Of a stretch of DNA of 64,000 bases, positions 8,306 through 16,921 are shown piece by piece. Both the position numbers and the translations under genes were made by a program. The stretch is from positions 62,001 through 126,000 of the forward strand of contig NZ_KE136347.1 of the NCBI RefSeq assembly GCF_000406925.1, read 5' to 3'. The DNA comes from Enterococcus columbae DSM 7374 = ATCC 51263 (lineage in GTDB: Bacteria > Bacillota > Bacilli > Lactobacillales > Enterococcaceae). Under the pieces are notes generated by a model. The model worked only from the letters and a program-made list of their open reading frames with translations, made no database searches and was not told the DNA's origin. Every line of letters begins with the position of its first letter. Position 1 is the first letter of the stretch.

Positions 8306-8974
8306 ATGCAAAAAATCATGATTATAGAAGATGAGTTCGCTTTAGCACAGGAAATGGCTATTTTACTCTCACAGGCGGGGTATCAGCCCTATATTGTGCA
8401 AGATGTGCTAAATCCGTTAGCAGAAATCGCTACGCATCAACCAGATTTATTGCTACTTGATATACAATTGCCTGGTTTAAATGGGCATCAACTATTACAA
8501 GAAATTCGTAAAACCTATCAATTTCCAATTATTATGGTCACCAGTCGAGCAAATGAAATGGATGAGGTTTTAGCCTTAAGCTATGGTGCGGATAACTATA
8601 TTACCAAGCCCTATAATCCTACTGCCTTACTGTTGCATATTGCGGCAATTTTTAAAAGAATGCAACCTGTTAGTACCAATCTTGTACAATATCATGATCT
8701 ACAGATTGATTGGAATAAATGGACGATAAGTAATGCACAGGAGATGGTTCATCTAACGAAAAATGAACAGTTGATTTTTCAGTTATTATGGCATCAACGT
8801 GGAAAAATTGTGACTAGGGAAATGCTGATGACTGAATTATGGAATAATGATGAGTTTATCAATGATAATGCGCTGAGTGTGAATATTAGTCGCTTGCGTC
8901 AAAAATTGGCGGATTTAGGCTTAGAACAGGTGATTGAAACCAAGAAAAAACAAGGCTATCTATTATTGGAGTGA
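8306..8974 (+). CDS. BceR-like response regulator
   Basis: A 222-residue OmpR/PhoB-type regulator. The receiver domain (1-115) has the acidic pair IIEDE, the phospho-acceptor Asp in LLLDIQLPG near residue 52, and the lysine in ITKPYNP near residue 101. The DNA-binding winged helix covers about 130-220 (LTKNEQLIFQLL, VNISRLRQKL). It is paired with the kinase that follows and the ABC transporter beyond, the standard bacitracin-type arrangement. Its presumed target is the TTACA-N4-TGTAA site at 10073. Confidence 0.9.
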   Translation: MQKIMIIEDEFALAQEMAILLSQAGYQPYIVQDVLNPLAEIATHQPDLLLLDIQLPGLNGHQLLQEIRKTYQFPIIMVTSRANEMDEVLALSYGADNYITKPYNPTALLLHIAAIFKRMQPVSTNLVQYHDLQIDWNKWTISNAQEMVHLTKNEQLIFQLLWHQRGKIVTREMLMTELWNNDEFINDNALSVNISRLRQKLADLGLEQVIETKKKQGYLLLE

Positions 8975-8978
8975 GCAA

Positions 8979-10007
8979 ATGCAGATAGGTAAATATCTTC
9001 AAAGTCGAATTTGGCAATATTTCATTAAGGGGCTTGTTGGGCTGTTGTTGTTTTTCTTTTTATGGGTTTTTCGTTTGCCTACGACCATGCTTTTCATGTT
9101 AGTACTATTGATGTTAGGTAGTTTTTTGTTGATTGAATCCTGGGAATATCATCAGCGTAACAGTTATTATCGTGAATTATTCCAACAATTAGATCAATTG
9201 CAAGAGCAAGGCTTATTGGTTCGTTCAATTATTGCCAATCCCAAATTTTATGAAGGTCAGTTGGTCAATGAAGAATTACAGCAGGTTTATCAAAGCTTTT
9301 TAACCCAATTACGTAGCAGTCAAAAACAAGCAGAGGATTTTAAGGATTTTATTGAATTATGGATTCATGAAGTGAAAATTCCTTTAGCTACTTTACAGCT
9401 GAGTCTTTATAATCAGCATCATTTACCCATTGAAATGAAACAATCCTTACAGCAGTTAGAAGATTATTTAGATCAGGTTTTATATTTTACGCGGGCTGAG
9501 CATGCACAAAAGGATTATCTCATTCGGCAAGTGCCTCTACAGCAGGTTATTCGACAGGTAGCCATGCGCAATCAAGCACGCTTGCTCAAGGAAAAGATTC
9601 AATTACAAGCACCTAGTACGCAAGCTATTGTAACAACGGATCAAAAATGGCTAGCTTATATTTTAAATCAAATTTTAGACAATGCGATAAAATATGTTCA
9701 TACTGCAACTAATCCAACAATTGAATTAAAAGTAGTCGAAAATGATACGGAAATTCAGCTAAAGATTAGCGACAATGGTTGTGGTATTTCAGCTAGTGAT
9801 CTGCCTCGGGTTTTTGATAAATCCTTTACCGGAGAGAATGGTCGTCTATATCCTAAAGCGACCGGTCTAGGCTTATATTTGGTTAAGAAGTTAACCACTC
9901 AATTAGGTCATGGCCTTAAAATTGATTCAACTTTACAGCAAGGAACGACCGTAACCCTTGTTTTTGCTAAACCTAGTTTTTATGCAGTCGTTCAAAAGAA
10001 TAATTAG
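8979..10007 (+). CDS. BceS-like intramembrane-sensing histidine kinase
   Basis: A 342-residue kinase. Two membrane helices near residues 16-35 and 38-55 are joined by only a few residues, so there is no outside sensor domain, as in BceS kinases that read the state of their partner transporter. The dimerisation motif is ELWIHEVKIPL (His near residue 128); N, G1 and G2 boxes appear as LDNAIKY, SDNGCGI and ATGLGLYL. The start at 8979 follows TTGGAG; the frame overlapping the regulator further upstream is not used. Confidence 0.9.
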   Translation: MQIGKYLQSRIWQYFIKGLVGLLLFFFLWVFRLPTTMLFMLVLLMLGSFLLIESWEYHQRNSYYRELFQQLDQLQEQGLLVRSIIANPKFYEGQLVNEELQQVYQSFLTQLRSSQKQAEDFKDFIELWIHEVKIPLATLQLSLYNQHHLPIEMKQSLQQLEDYLDQVLYFTRAEHAQKDYLIRQVPLQQVIRQVAMRNQARLLKEKIQLQAPSTQAIVTTDQKWLAYILNQILDNAIKYVHTATNPTIELKVVENDTEIQLKISDNGCGISASDLPRVFDKSFTGENGRLYPKATGLGLYLVKKLTTQLGHGLKIDSTLQQGTTVTLVFAKPSFYAVVQKNN

Positions 10008-10015
10008 TTTATGTA

Positions 10016-10050
10016 GCGAGTTTCCCGTTGTTTAGGGTAAGCTCGCTTAT
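10016..10050 (+). terminator. Probable terminator after the kinase gene
   Basis: Imperfect hairpin GCGAGTTTCCC / GGGTAAGCTCGC followed by a T-rich but interrupted tract. It separates the two-component genes from the regulated transporter promoter. Confidence 0.6.
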
Positions 10051-10072
10051 TCTATTTGAAAAGCTAGAAATC

Positions 10073-10135
10073 TTACAAAATTGTAATCTACGGTAAGATT
10101 AGGCTGACGACAGTTAATCAAGTGATAGTTATAAT
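10073..10135 (+). promoter_or_regulatory. BceR-type operator and promoter of the transporter operon
   Basis: TTACA-AAAT-TGTAA at 10073-10086 is a perfect match to the T(N)ACA-N4-TGTAA operator known for BceR/BraR regulators. It is embedded in a second inverted repeat, AATCTTAC (10069-10076) / GTAAGATT (10093-10100). A TATAAT box lies at 10130-10135, while no good -35 is present at the right distance, which fits an activator-dependent promoter. Confidence 0.75.
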
Positions 10136-10174
10136 AAAGTTGTAAAATCAATGAGTGATAGGGAGGAACAGTAT

Positions 10175-10942
10175 ATGAATCCAGTTTTACAAGTGAAGCA
10201 GGTGGAAAAATATTTTGGCCGGGCGACTAATTTAACACGTGCTTTAAATCAAATTAGTTTTGAACTTCAATCAGGAGAATTTGTGGCGATTATGGGCGCT
10301 TCAGGTAGTGGAAAAACCACGTTATTAAATTGTATTGCAACGATTGATCGAGTTACAAGTGGTCAAATTATTGTAGCCAATCAGGATATTACCAAATTAA
10401 AAGGGGGACAGCTAAATCAATTTCGTCAAAAACAAATCGGCTTTATCTTTCAAGATTTCAATCTACTAGATACGATGAATGCCTTTGAAAATATTGCTTT
10501 AGCTTTATCTATCCGCAATGTAGGTGTGAAGCAGATTGAAGAAAAGGTTTTGAAGGTGGCAAGTTATTTAGGCATTACTGATATTTTATATAAATTTCCT
10601 TATGAGGTATCGGGTGGTCAAAAACAAAGAATTGCCGCAGCCCGGGCGATTGTAGCAGATCCCGCTATAGTTTTGGCCGATGAGCCAACTGGTGCGCTTG
10701 ATTCAAGGTCCGCACGGCAATTACTAGAGCAATTTGAATTGCTTAATGAGCGTTTAAAATCCACTATCTTAATGGTGACACACGATGCTTTTGCTGCTAG
10801 CTATACTAATCGCGTATTATTTGTAAAAGATGGCCAAATTTTTAATGAGCTGTATCGCGGTACTTTAAGCCGCAAAGCCTTTTTTGATCAAATTATTGAA
10901 GTGGTGGCCTTATTAGGTGGTGATGTCAATGATGTCCGTTAA
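10175..10942 (+). CDS. BceA-like ABC transporter ATP-binding protein
   Basis: A 255-residue ATPase of the MacB/LolD-like group that powers Bce-type transporters protecting cell-wall precursors from peptide antibiotics. Walker A GASGSGKTT near residue 43, Q-loop FIFQDFNLL, signature VSGGQKQRIAAARA and Walker B IVLADEPTGALD are all complete. The ATG at 10175 follows AGGGAGGAACAG. The gene overlaps the permease gene, indicating translational coupling. Confidence 0.93.
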   Translation: MNPVLQVKQVEKYFGRATNLTRALNQISFELQSGEFVAIMGASGSGKTTLLNCIATIDRVTSGQIIVANQDITKLKGGQLNQFRQKQIGFIFQDFNLLDTMNAFENIALALSIRNVGVKQIEEKVLKVASYLGITDILYKFPYEVSGGQKQRIAAARAIVADPAIVLADEPTGALDSRSARQLLEQFELLNERLKSTILMVTHDAFAASYTNRVLFVKDGQIFNELYRGTLSRKAFFDQIIEVVALLGGDVNDVR

Positions 10943-12962
10943 ATTAGCTTTAGGTAATGTGAAAAAGAGTATCGGTAGTTTTTTAGTTTATTTTGTGACC
11001 TTGGCTTTAGGCGTGGCGATGTTTTACGCTTTTACTGCGTTACAAGATCAAAGCCTCTTTCGCTATTTTGAAAAAGTCTATAATCAAAAATTAACGGTTC
11101 TTTTTGAAAGTTTGAGTATTTTCAATAAATTTATTGCCTTTGTATTTGGGTTAATTATTCTCTATGCGACTAGCTATTTATTAAGAAAGCGCAAAAAAGA
11201 ATTTGGCTTATATATGATTTTAGGGATGAATAAACGAAAGCTTTCGTTCATCTTAGTCTTAGAAACCTTTTTTATTGGCGTGTTTTCTTTAATTTTTGGC
11301 TTATTATTAGGTGTAGGTTTTTCTCAGCTCATCAATCTTTTTTTAGGACATCTTTTTGCGGCTGATATTTCACGGCTTAGTATTCAAATTTCGCTACATG
11401 CAATTGGCCAAACCTTGATTAGCTTTGGGATTATTTACGTGGTTGCGATGTGTTTTAGTGTAGTAATCGTTAATCGCGCAAAATTAATCGATTTATTAAA
11501 AGCAAGTCAGCAAAATGAAACGAGTTGGTGGCAAAAGCCTTGGCTGGGTAGTCTTTTGTTGGTGGTTGGTTTAGCGATTTTAAGCTGGAGTTATTATATT
11601 GCTTGGCATTTAACAGAGATTGTTCATCAGGACCTTTCATTTGATTTAATTTTATACGCTATTGTCGGAGGAATTGTTGGAACCTATCTTGTGTTTATGG
11701 GCTTTTCGGCTTTTATTCCAGTGATTGCCCCTAAGTTTAAAGGTTTTTATTATCGAAAATTACACAGCTTTGGTATCCGTCAATTTAGTACACAATTAGC
11801 CAAAAGTGTCTTTTCTTTAGCGACTATCTGTCTTTTGCAATTTTTTGCGCTTGGGATTTTAGTGGCTTCTTTTAATATTAAAGTAGGGATTGAAGAAAAA
11901 AGCTTATCTGTGGTTCCTTTTGATTTTCAATATGCGATTACCCAAGCAGCGGATGAAAATGATGAAGGAATTCCGCCACTAGATCAAACGATTGTTCAGC
12001 AAGCCGTTGAAAAATATCGAGCATATTTTAAAGGAATGGTCAAAAAAGAGCTGCAATATGATACTTATATTGATCCAAAGCTTGATCAAAAGCTTGGCAC
12101 GAATCAACTACTTGGCATTCAAGATGACAAGCATTTTTTACAGCATCCACTTTTTGTAAGCAATAGTCAATATAATCAAATAGCACCTTATTATCATCTG
12201 CCTAAGTTAACGGTTAAAGCAGGGGAATATGCATTAGTGATGCAATCAGGTGGCTATTTTGTTACAGAGGTGGAAAATAAACTGCATGCCTTACCTAATA
12301 TTACCGTGGCAAATCAGTCGTTAGTTCCTGCTAAAAAGCAATTTATTAATGGAACCTTACAATCTTATAGTTATTTTAGCTACTTTATCTTAAATGATCG
12401 CACGCTTCATCAGCTCGCCTTGCAGCCTTATGGTAAATTTATTGGCACGATTTATAATCAAAAAGGATTAAGCAATGAAAAAGACCTAGCGAACAATTGG
12501 CAAAAGGCTTTACCAAATAGAGTCGGTAGCTATTCAGCACAATCTCGTTATGCTACCAAGACTTCAGCAGCCTCTGATGCGTTGATGATTACGGTAGTGG
12601 GTATGTATTTGGGTATTTTCTTCTTAATTGCAGCAATCGGCATTTTATCCTTGAAGAGTTTAATTGATTTTGAAAAACATCAGCAAAATTATCGGATTTT
12701 ACGGCAATTAGGTACCACAGAAACGATGATTCAGAGGTCTTTATTTAACCAAATCGCGATTTTTTTCATTATTCCATTAGTTGGAGCCTTGATCCATATG
12801 ATTTTCGGCTTGAAGTTTACCAAAGATTATCTCATGCTAGGTGGCGGCTATGAATTAGATATTCAACGAGTGGGAGTAGTGAGTGGCTTTGTTCTTTTGG
12901 TGAATCTAGGTTATCTAATCATTACGTATTTAATGAACCGCAGTGTAGTCAAAGAAGGATAA
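10923..12962 (+). CDS. BceB-like ABC transporter permease
   Basis: A permease of about 680 residues with the Bce layout: FtsX-like domains with an estimated ten membrane helices and a large outside domain of roughly 200 residues in the second half (about residues 320-530), thought to contact the peptide and signal to the kinase. The N-terminus MSVKLALGNVKKSIGSFLVYF is characteristic. Several ATG codons (10923, 10929, 10932) could start it; AGGTGG at 10915 favours 10923 or 10929. The resistance substrate (bacitracin, nisin or another peptide) cannot be told from sequence. Confidence 0.92.
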   Translation: MSMMSVKLALGNVKKSIGSFLVYFVTLALGVAMFYAFTALQDQSLFRYFEKVYNQKLTVLFESLSIFNKFIAFVFGLIILYATSYLLRKRKKEFGLYMILGMNKRKLSFILVLETFFIGVFSLIFGLLLGVGFSQLINLFLGHLFAADISRLSIQISLHAIGQTLISFGIIYVVAMCFSVVIVNRAKLIDLLKASQQNETSWWQKPWLGSLLLVVGLAILSWSYYIAWHLTEIVHQDLSFDLILYAIVGGIVGTYLVFMGFSAFIPVIAPKFKGFYYRKLHSFGIRQFSTQLAKSVFSLATICLLQFFALGILVASFNIKVGIEEKSLSVVPFDFQYAITQAADENDEGIPPLDQTIVQQAVEKYRAYFKGMVKKELQYDTYIDPKLDQKLGTNQLLGIQDDKHFLQHPLFVSNSQYNQIAPYYHLPKLTVKAGEYALVMQSGGYFVTEVENKLHALPNITVANQSLVPAKKQFINGTLQSYSYFSYFILNDRTLHQLALQPYGKFIGTIYNQKGLSNEKDLANNWQKALPNRVGSYSAQSRYATKTSAASDALMITVVGMYLGIFFLIAAIGILSLKSLIDFEKHQQNYRILRQLGTTETMIQRSLFNQIAIFFIIPLVGALIHMIFGLKFTKDYLMLGGGYELDIQRVGVVSGFVLLVNLGYLIITYLMNRSVVKEG

Positions 12963-12966
12963 AACA

Positions 12967-13009
12967 AAACGCCTGTTGAAAGAATCGACTTTCAACAGGC
13001 GTTTTAAAC
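12967..13009. terminator. Bidirectional terminator after the Bce operon
   Basis: Perfect 17-bp stem AAAACGCCTGTTGAAAG (12967-12983) / CTTTCAACAGGCGTTTT (12990-13006). The A/T tracts on both sides let it work in either direction between the convergent permease and exonuclease genes. Confidence 0.85.
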
Positions 13010-13012
13010 ATA

Positions 13013-13250
13013 AGGTTGTCTATCAACTTGCTCAGCTACGAAAAAATTCGAGTGTCCCGCCGATGAGAAAATCAGCAAAGAGAAAGATTTTCGCAAGCGG
13101 AGGGCGAATTTTTTAAGTAGCTAGTTGATAGTACACAGTCAATAAGGTTGTCTATCAACTTGCCCAGCTACGAAAAAATTTAGGTATTTAAGTAAAGGGC
13201 ACATTTATATTTTCTATGGTGAGACAAATTTTATAAATAGCTAGTCGTTT
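13013..13250. repeat. Two tandem copies of an inverted-repeat element
   Basis: The non-coding gap between the Bce permease and exoA holds two head-to-tail units. Each begins AAGGTTGTCTATCAACTTGC and continues CAGCTACGAAAAAATT (about 13013 and 13144). The first ends in an inverted copy of its start: CGAATTTTTTaaGTAGCTAGTTGATA (13105-13130, written in two parts here) folds onto 13021-13050, giving a hairpin of over 100 bases. The second copy is decayed but keeps a similar end near 13225-13250. No coding frame is seen. It may be a small non-autonomous repeat. Confidence 0.6.
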
Positions 13251-13258
13251 AACAGCGA

Positions 13259-14011
13259 TTAATTTAAATCTAATTCCACCGGACAGTGATCACTTCCCAT
13301 AATCTCGGTATGAATTTTAGCATCAACTAATCGTTCTTTTAGATCATCTGATACGATAAAATAGTCAATCCGCCAACCAGCGTTATTTTTACGGGCATTA
13401 AAACGATAGCTCCACCAAGAATAAACACCTTCTTTTTCAGGATAAAAGTAACGAAAAGTATCAATGTAACCATTGGCTAAGAGTTGAGTAAATTTTTCCC
13501 GTTCTTCGATGGTAAATCCGGCATTGCGTTGGTTGGTCTTCCAATTTTTCAAATCAATATTTTGATGGGCAACGTTTAAATCGCCACATAAAATGACGCC
13601 TTTTTTCGCTTTCAATGTATTTAAATAATTTAAAAAGGCTTCCTCCCAATTCATCCGATAATCTAGACGTTTTAATTCATTTTGGGAATTAGGGGTGTAG
13701 CAGGTAACCACATAATAATCTGGATATTCAAGGGTAATGACGCGGCCTTCTTGGTCATGCTCGGGCACCCCTATGCCTAATTGGACGGCTAAGGGTTCAT
13801 GTTTGGTAAAAATAGCAGTACCAGAGTAACCTTTTTTCTCGGCATAATTCCAATATTGATAGTAGCCCGGTAAATCTAAGTCAATTTGACCAGCTTGCAG
13901 TTTCGTTTCTTGTAGGCAGAAAAAGTCTGCATCCAGTTCTTGAAAAGTTTCTAAAAAATTTTTTTGGACAATTGCCCGTAGACCATTGACGTTCCAAGAG
14001 ATAAATTTCAT
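13259..14011 (-). CDS. exoA: Exodeoxyribonuclease III / AP endonuclease
   Basis: A 250-residue ExoIII-type enzyme that cuts DNA at abasic sites during base excision repair. The metal-binding and catalytic motifs are complete: SWNVNGLRA at the N-terminus, CLQETKLQ near 35, GDLNVAH near 143 (catalytic Asp), RIDYFIVSDDL near 215 and the C-terminal GSDHCPVELDL (catalytic His). It starts after GAGGAGAAAAA. It pairs functionally with ung in the same window. Confidence 0.95.
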   Translation of the reverse strand: MKFISWNVNGLRAIVQKNFLETFQELDADFFCLQETKLQAGQIDLDLPGYYQYWNYAEKKGYSGTAIFTKHEPLAVQLGIGVPEHDQEGRVITLEYPDYYVVTCYTPNSQNELKRLDYRMNWEEAFLNYLNTLKAKKGVILCGDLNVAHQNIDLKNWKTNQRNAGFTIEEREKFTQLLANGYIDTFRYFYPEKEGVYSWWSYRFNARKNNAGWRIDYFIVSDDLKERLVDAKIHTEIMGSDHCPVELDLN

Positions 14012-14109
14012 TTTTTCTCCTCATTTCTAACTAGGTTACTTTTATTCTACCTGATTGTTTAGTATCATGAAAGTAAAACAGTAAAAATAGATTGGTTGGA
14101 GGATTGTAT

Positions 14110-15033
14110 ATGTTAAAAATCGGTGTACTAGGTCTAGGCAATATTGCACAAAAAGCGTATTTACCTACTTATGTCCAATATCAAAATCGTGCAACTTTTT
14201 ATTTTGCAACTAGAAATGATGAAGTGTTGCAACATTTAAAAGCAAAATATCAATTACAACATACCTATCATACTTTAGATGAATTGATTGACCAGAAAAT
14301 TGATGCTTGTTTTATCCATACAGCTACTAATAGTCATTATGAATTGATTAAACAATGTTTGTTAAATGGAATTCATGTCTATGTTGATAAACCGGTCAGT
14401 GAAAAACAAGAACAAGTCGAAGAATTATTTCAATTAGCTAAAGAAAAGCAATGTCATTTGCAAGTGGGCTTTAATCGTAGAAAAGCGCCCTTTGTTCAAA
14501 AATTAAAAGCGATTCCGGAAAAAAGAATTCTTCATCTAAGTAAAAATCGTCTAGCCCATAGCCGAGAAGTAGGGTTTGAAATATTTGACCTTTTCTTGCA
14601 TTTAGTCGATACGGCGGTTTATTTATTAGATGAGCCAATTGAGCAGATGACCAGTCATATTCAAACGCTACCAGACGGTTTATTATCATTTGCTAGTATG
14701 ACGTTACATACTCAAAATAGTTTGGCTCATTTAACGATGGATATGTATAGTGGGAGCAATCAAGAAAAATATAGCTTAACTAGTAAGCAAGGTACTTATC
14801 AAGTGAATAATTTAGTAGAATGGATAGAAGAGGTTAATCAGCAAAAAACTTATCAAACCTTTAATGATTGGGATACAACTTTATATAAACGTGGTTTTGA
14901 ATCAGTGGTAAGTGATTTTCTTGATACTTTGGAGCAAGCGAAACCTATTGATATTGATAATTACCAATTAGCCATTTTATCTCATCGTCTTTGCACAGAC
15001 ATGTTGCGACAATATAATCAAGAGAAAAAATAG
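14110..15033 (+). CDS. Gfo/Idh/MocA-family oxidoreductase
   Basis: A 307-residue NAD(P)-dependent oxidoreductase. The N-terminal Rossmann motif is GVLGLGNIAQKAYLP, and the family's catalytic EKP-type motif appears as DKPVSEKQEQ near residue 97. The start at 14110 follows TTGGAGGATTG. The substrate (often a sugar or inositol derivative) is not predictable. The gene stands alone before murB. Confidence 0.88.
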   Translation: MLKIGVLGLGNIAQKAYLPTYVQYQNRATFYFATRNDEVLQHLKAKYQLQHTYHTLDELIDQKIDACFIHTATNSHYELIKQCLLNGIHVYVDKPVSEKQEQVEELFQLAKEKQCHLQVGFNRRKAPFVQKLKAIPEKRILHLSKNRLAHSREVGFEIFDLFLHLVDTAVYLLDEPIEQMTSHIQTLPDGLLSFASMTLHTQNSLAHLTMDMYSGSNQEKYSLTSKQGTYQVNNLVEWIEEVNQQKTYQTFNDWDTTLYKRGFESVVSDFLDTLEQAKPIDIDNYQLAILSHRLCTDMLRQYNQEKK

Positions 15034-15125
15034 AAATTTTATAGAATTGATGATAGAATAAAAAAGAATTTGGTGAAAAGACTAACAAAAATTGTTAGCT
15101 AAAGAAAGTGAGAGAAAAATCTAAA

Positions 15126-16022
15126 ATGACTACAATAAATCAAGCCTTACCACAAGTGACCATTTTTCAAAATGAACCACTAAGTCACTATACTTTTACC
15201 AAAACTGGTGGACCGGCTGACTTTTTAGCCTTTCCTAAAAGTGTAGAAGAGGTACAAGCTGTTGTTAATTATTGTCAAACCCATGATGTCCCTTGGTTGG
15301 TTTTAGGCAATGCTAGTAATTTAATTGTTCGCGATGGTGGTATTCGTGGCGTAGTAATTATGTTAGAAAAATTAGATAAAATCAGTGTTGAAGCAGAGCA
15401 AATTACTGCACAAGCGGGAGCAAAACTAATTGATACTAGTTATAAAGCGTTAGAGTATAGCTTAACTGGTTTAGAATTTGCTTGTGGGATTCCAGGTAGT
15501 ATCGGTGGTGCTGTATTTATGAATGCCGGTGCGTATGATGGTGAGATTAAGGATGTATTTGCCTACTGTGATGTGTTATATCCTGATGGTCAGGTTAAAC
15601 GCTTGTATAAAGAAGAGATGGCTTTTTCTTATCGTCATAGTGCTATCCAAGAGCAAAAAGCAATTATTTTATCAGCTGCTTTTCAATTAAAAGATGGCGA
15701 TAAAAGCCAAATCAAATCACGGATGGATGAGCTTACCTTTTTAAGAGAAAGTAAACAACCTTTAGAGTATCCTTCTTGTGGTAGTGTCTTTAAGCGTCCA
15801 GTTGGTCATTTTACCGGTAAATTGATTCAAGATGCTGGCTTACAAGGGTTACAGTTTGGAGGTGCCCAAATTTCAACCAAACATGCCGGTTTTATTGTTA
15901 ATGTCGATCATGCAACGGCTACTGACTACGTTGAATTAATTGCACATATACAAGCGGTGATTAAAGAAAAGTTTGATGTCACTTTAGAAACAGAAGTGAG
16001 AATTATCGGTGAAGAAAAATAA
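15126..16022 (+). CDS. murB: UDP-N-acetylenolpyruvoylglucosamine reductase
   Basis: A 298-residue flavoenzyme that reduces UDP-GlcNAc-enolpyruvate to UDP-MurNAc in peptidoglycan synthesis. FAD-binding motifs TFTKTGGPADF, LGNASNLIVRDGG and the GLEFACGIPGSIGGAVFMNAG stretch (quoted in part) are typical. The catalytic residues are in SCGSVFKRP and at the C-terminal TLETEVRIIGE; this is the type II form with a Ser at the active site region. It ends with its own terminator. Confidence 0.95.
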   Translation: MTTINQALPQVTIFQNEPLSHYTFTKTGGPADFLAFPKSVEEVQAVVNYCQTHDVPWLVLGNASNLIVRDGGIRGVVIMLEKLDKISVEAEQITAQAGAKLIDTSYKALEYSLTGLEFACGIPGSIGGAVFMNAGAYDGEIKDVFAYCDVLYPDGQVKRLYKEEMAFSYRHSAIQEQKAIILSAAFQLKDGDKSQIKSRMDELTFLRESKQPLEYPSCGSVFKRPVGHFTGKLIQDAGLQGLQFGGAQISTKHAGFIVNVDHATATDYVELIAHIQAVIKEKFDVTLETEVRIIGEEK

Positions 16023-16029
16023 ACTGAAA

Positions 16030-16057
16030 AATCCAGTGGAACAATATCCACTGGATT
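16030..16057 (+). terminator. Terminator of murB
   Basis: Stem ATCCAGTGGA / TCCACTGGAT with a six-base loop, followed by TTTTTT; likely works for both murB and the convergent FusB-like gene. Confidence 0.88.
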
Positions 16058-16067
16058 TTTTTATCCA

Positions 16068-16712
16068 TTATTTTTGGATTTTTTCAGCAAATTGATATAA
16101 GCCTTCTAAATCATATAATTGATGATTACATTTTTGGCTATCCGTACAGATATAATTACCTTTTTTGGTATAGGTACCATCGGCAGTAGCTTTGGTTGTG
16201 GATAAAAATAAAGCGACATTACCGATGTGATTACAAATACTGCAAACATTTTTGATTACATTAGGGGACATCTGACCTACAATACCTTTTAATTGATGTT
16301 GTTGATCATAATACAATAGATATTTTTTTTGACTTCCGGCATCATCAAAGCCAACAAATGAGCATTCTCTTAAATCAAGTTGCTCCCAATCGGGTTGTTT
16401 GACTTTTTTAATTTTTCGAAAAGCTTTTTCGACTTGTTTGGTCGATGGTTTTTCAAAAGCGATGACACATTCTTTAATAGGTAATAAATAGCGTTGAGCT
16501 TTTGTTTTGGTCAAGCTTTTATCTAAGATGATTTCTTTGAATGCTTCGATTTCAGGTAATTGCTCATCAAAAAGTTCATCAATTTTTTCAAAGATTAGTG
16601 CTTGGTAAACTTTAATTGTTTGTAAATCATTAACTGATTGATAAGCATTAATTAAATTTTCGACTTGTTGTGTTAACGCATGAAATTGATGCGGATAAAT
16701 AGTTGGTTTCAT
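16068..16712 (-). CDS. FusB/FusC-type elongation factor G-binding protein
   Basis: A 214-residue protein of the FusB family. Members bind EF-G and release it from the ribosome when fusidic acid stalls it. The N-terminal four-helix bundle region (1-80) is followed by a domain with a zinc finger: CSICNH near residue 154 and CTDSQKCNH near residue 193 supply the metal ligands. The start at 16712 is chosen because AAAGGAG lies seven bases upstream. Upstream is a short leader peptide with its own strong binding site (16772-16819), the arrangement known for inducible fusB. Chromosomal homologues exist in many Firmicutes and need not give clinical resistance. Confidence 0.85.
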   Translation of the reverse strand: MKPTIYPHQFHALTQQVENLINAYQSVNDLQTIKVYQALIFEKIDELFDEQLPEIEAFKEIILDKSLTKTKAQRYLLPIKECVIAFEKPSTKQVEKAFRKIKKVKQPDWEQLDLRECSFVGFDDAGSQKKYLLYYDQQHQLKGIVGQMSPNVIKNVCSICNHIGNVALFLSTTKATADGTYTKKGNYICTDSQKCNHQLYDLEGLYQFAEKIQK

Positions 16713-16771
16713 AGACATACTCCTTTATCTGGTTTCGCTCCCTTTTTTAGGAAGAACCTAGCAAAGGGAAT
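16713..16771 (-). promoter_or_regulatory. Candidate translational attenuator of the FusB-like gene
   Basis: Between leader stop and gene start the RNA can form competing pairs: TCCCTTT with AAAGGGA, GGTT with AACC just before the binding site, and leader codons for SWFVF (TTGGTTCG) partly complementary to CGAAACC. Such alternatives could hide or free the AAAGGAG binding site depending on ribosome stalling on the leader. Proposed from sequence only. Confidence 0.45.
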
Positions 16772-16819
16772 TTATTTGAAGACGAACCAACTAAGTACAG
16801 ATGATACGAAACGTACCAT
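16772..16819 (-). CDS. 15-residue leader peptide upstream of the FusB-like gene
   Basis: A short reading frame, MVRFVSSVLSWFVFK, starts with ATG after a strong binding site (AAGGGGGTGG) and ends with TAA about 60 bases before the FusB-like start. Known fusB genes are induced by translational attenuation through such a leader. The strong ribosome binding site, the short length and the potential hairpins downstream make this more than a chance frame, but no conservation check was possible. Confidence 0.6.
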   Translation of the reverse strand: MVRFVSSVLSWFVFK

Positions 16820-16898
16820 ATGACCACCCCCTTAATAGTTTGCCAGTATGTAAAAGCTAAGTAAAAATAGCAAATATTTAATCAAATGTCAATAAAAA

Positions 16899-16921
16899 AA
16901 CTAGTGAGCTGGTCACTAGTT
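16899..16921 (-). terminator. Terminator of the yhdH-coaB-coaC-ECF operon
   Basis: Stem AACTAGTGA / TCACTAGTT; read on the minus strand it is followed by seven T residues. It overlaps the stop codon region of the ECF component gene. Confidence 0.8.
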
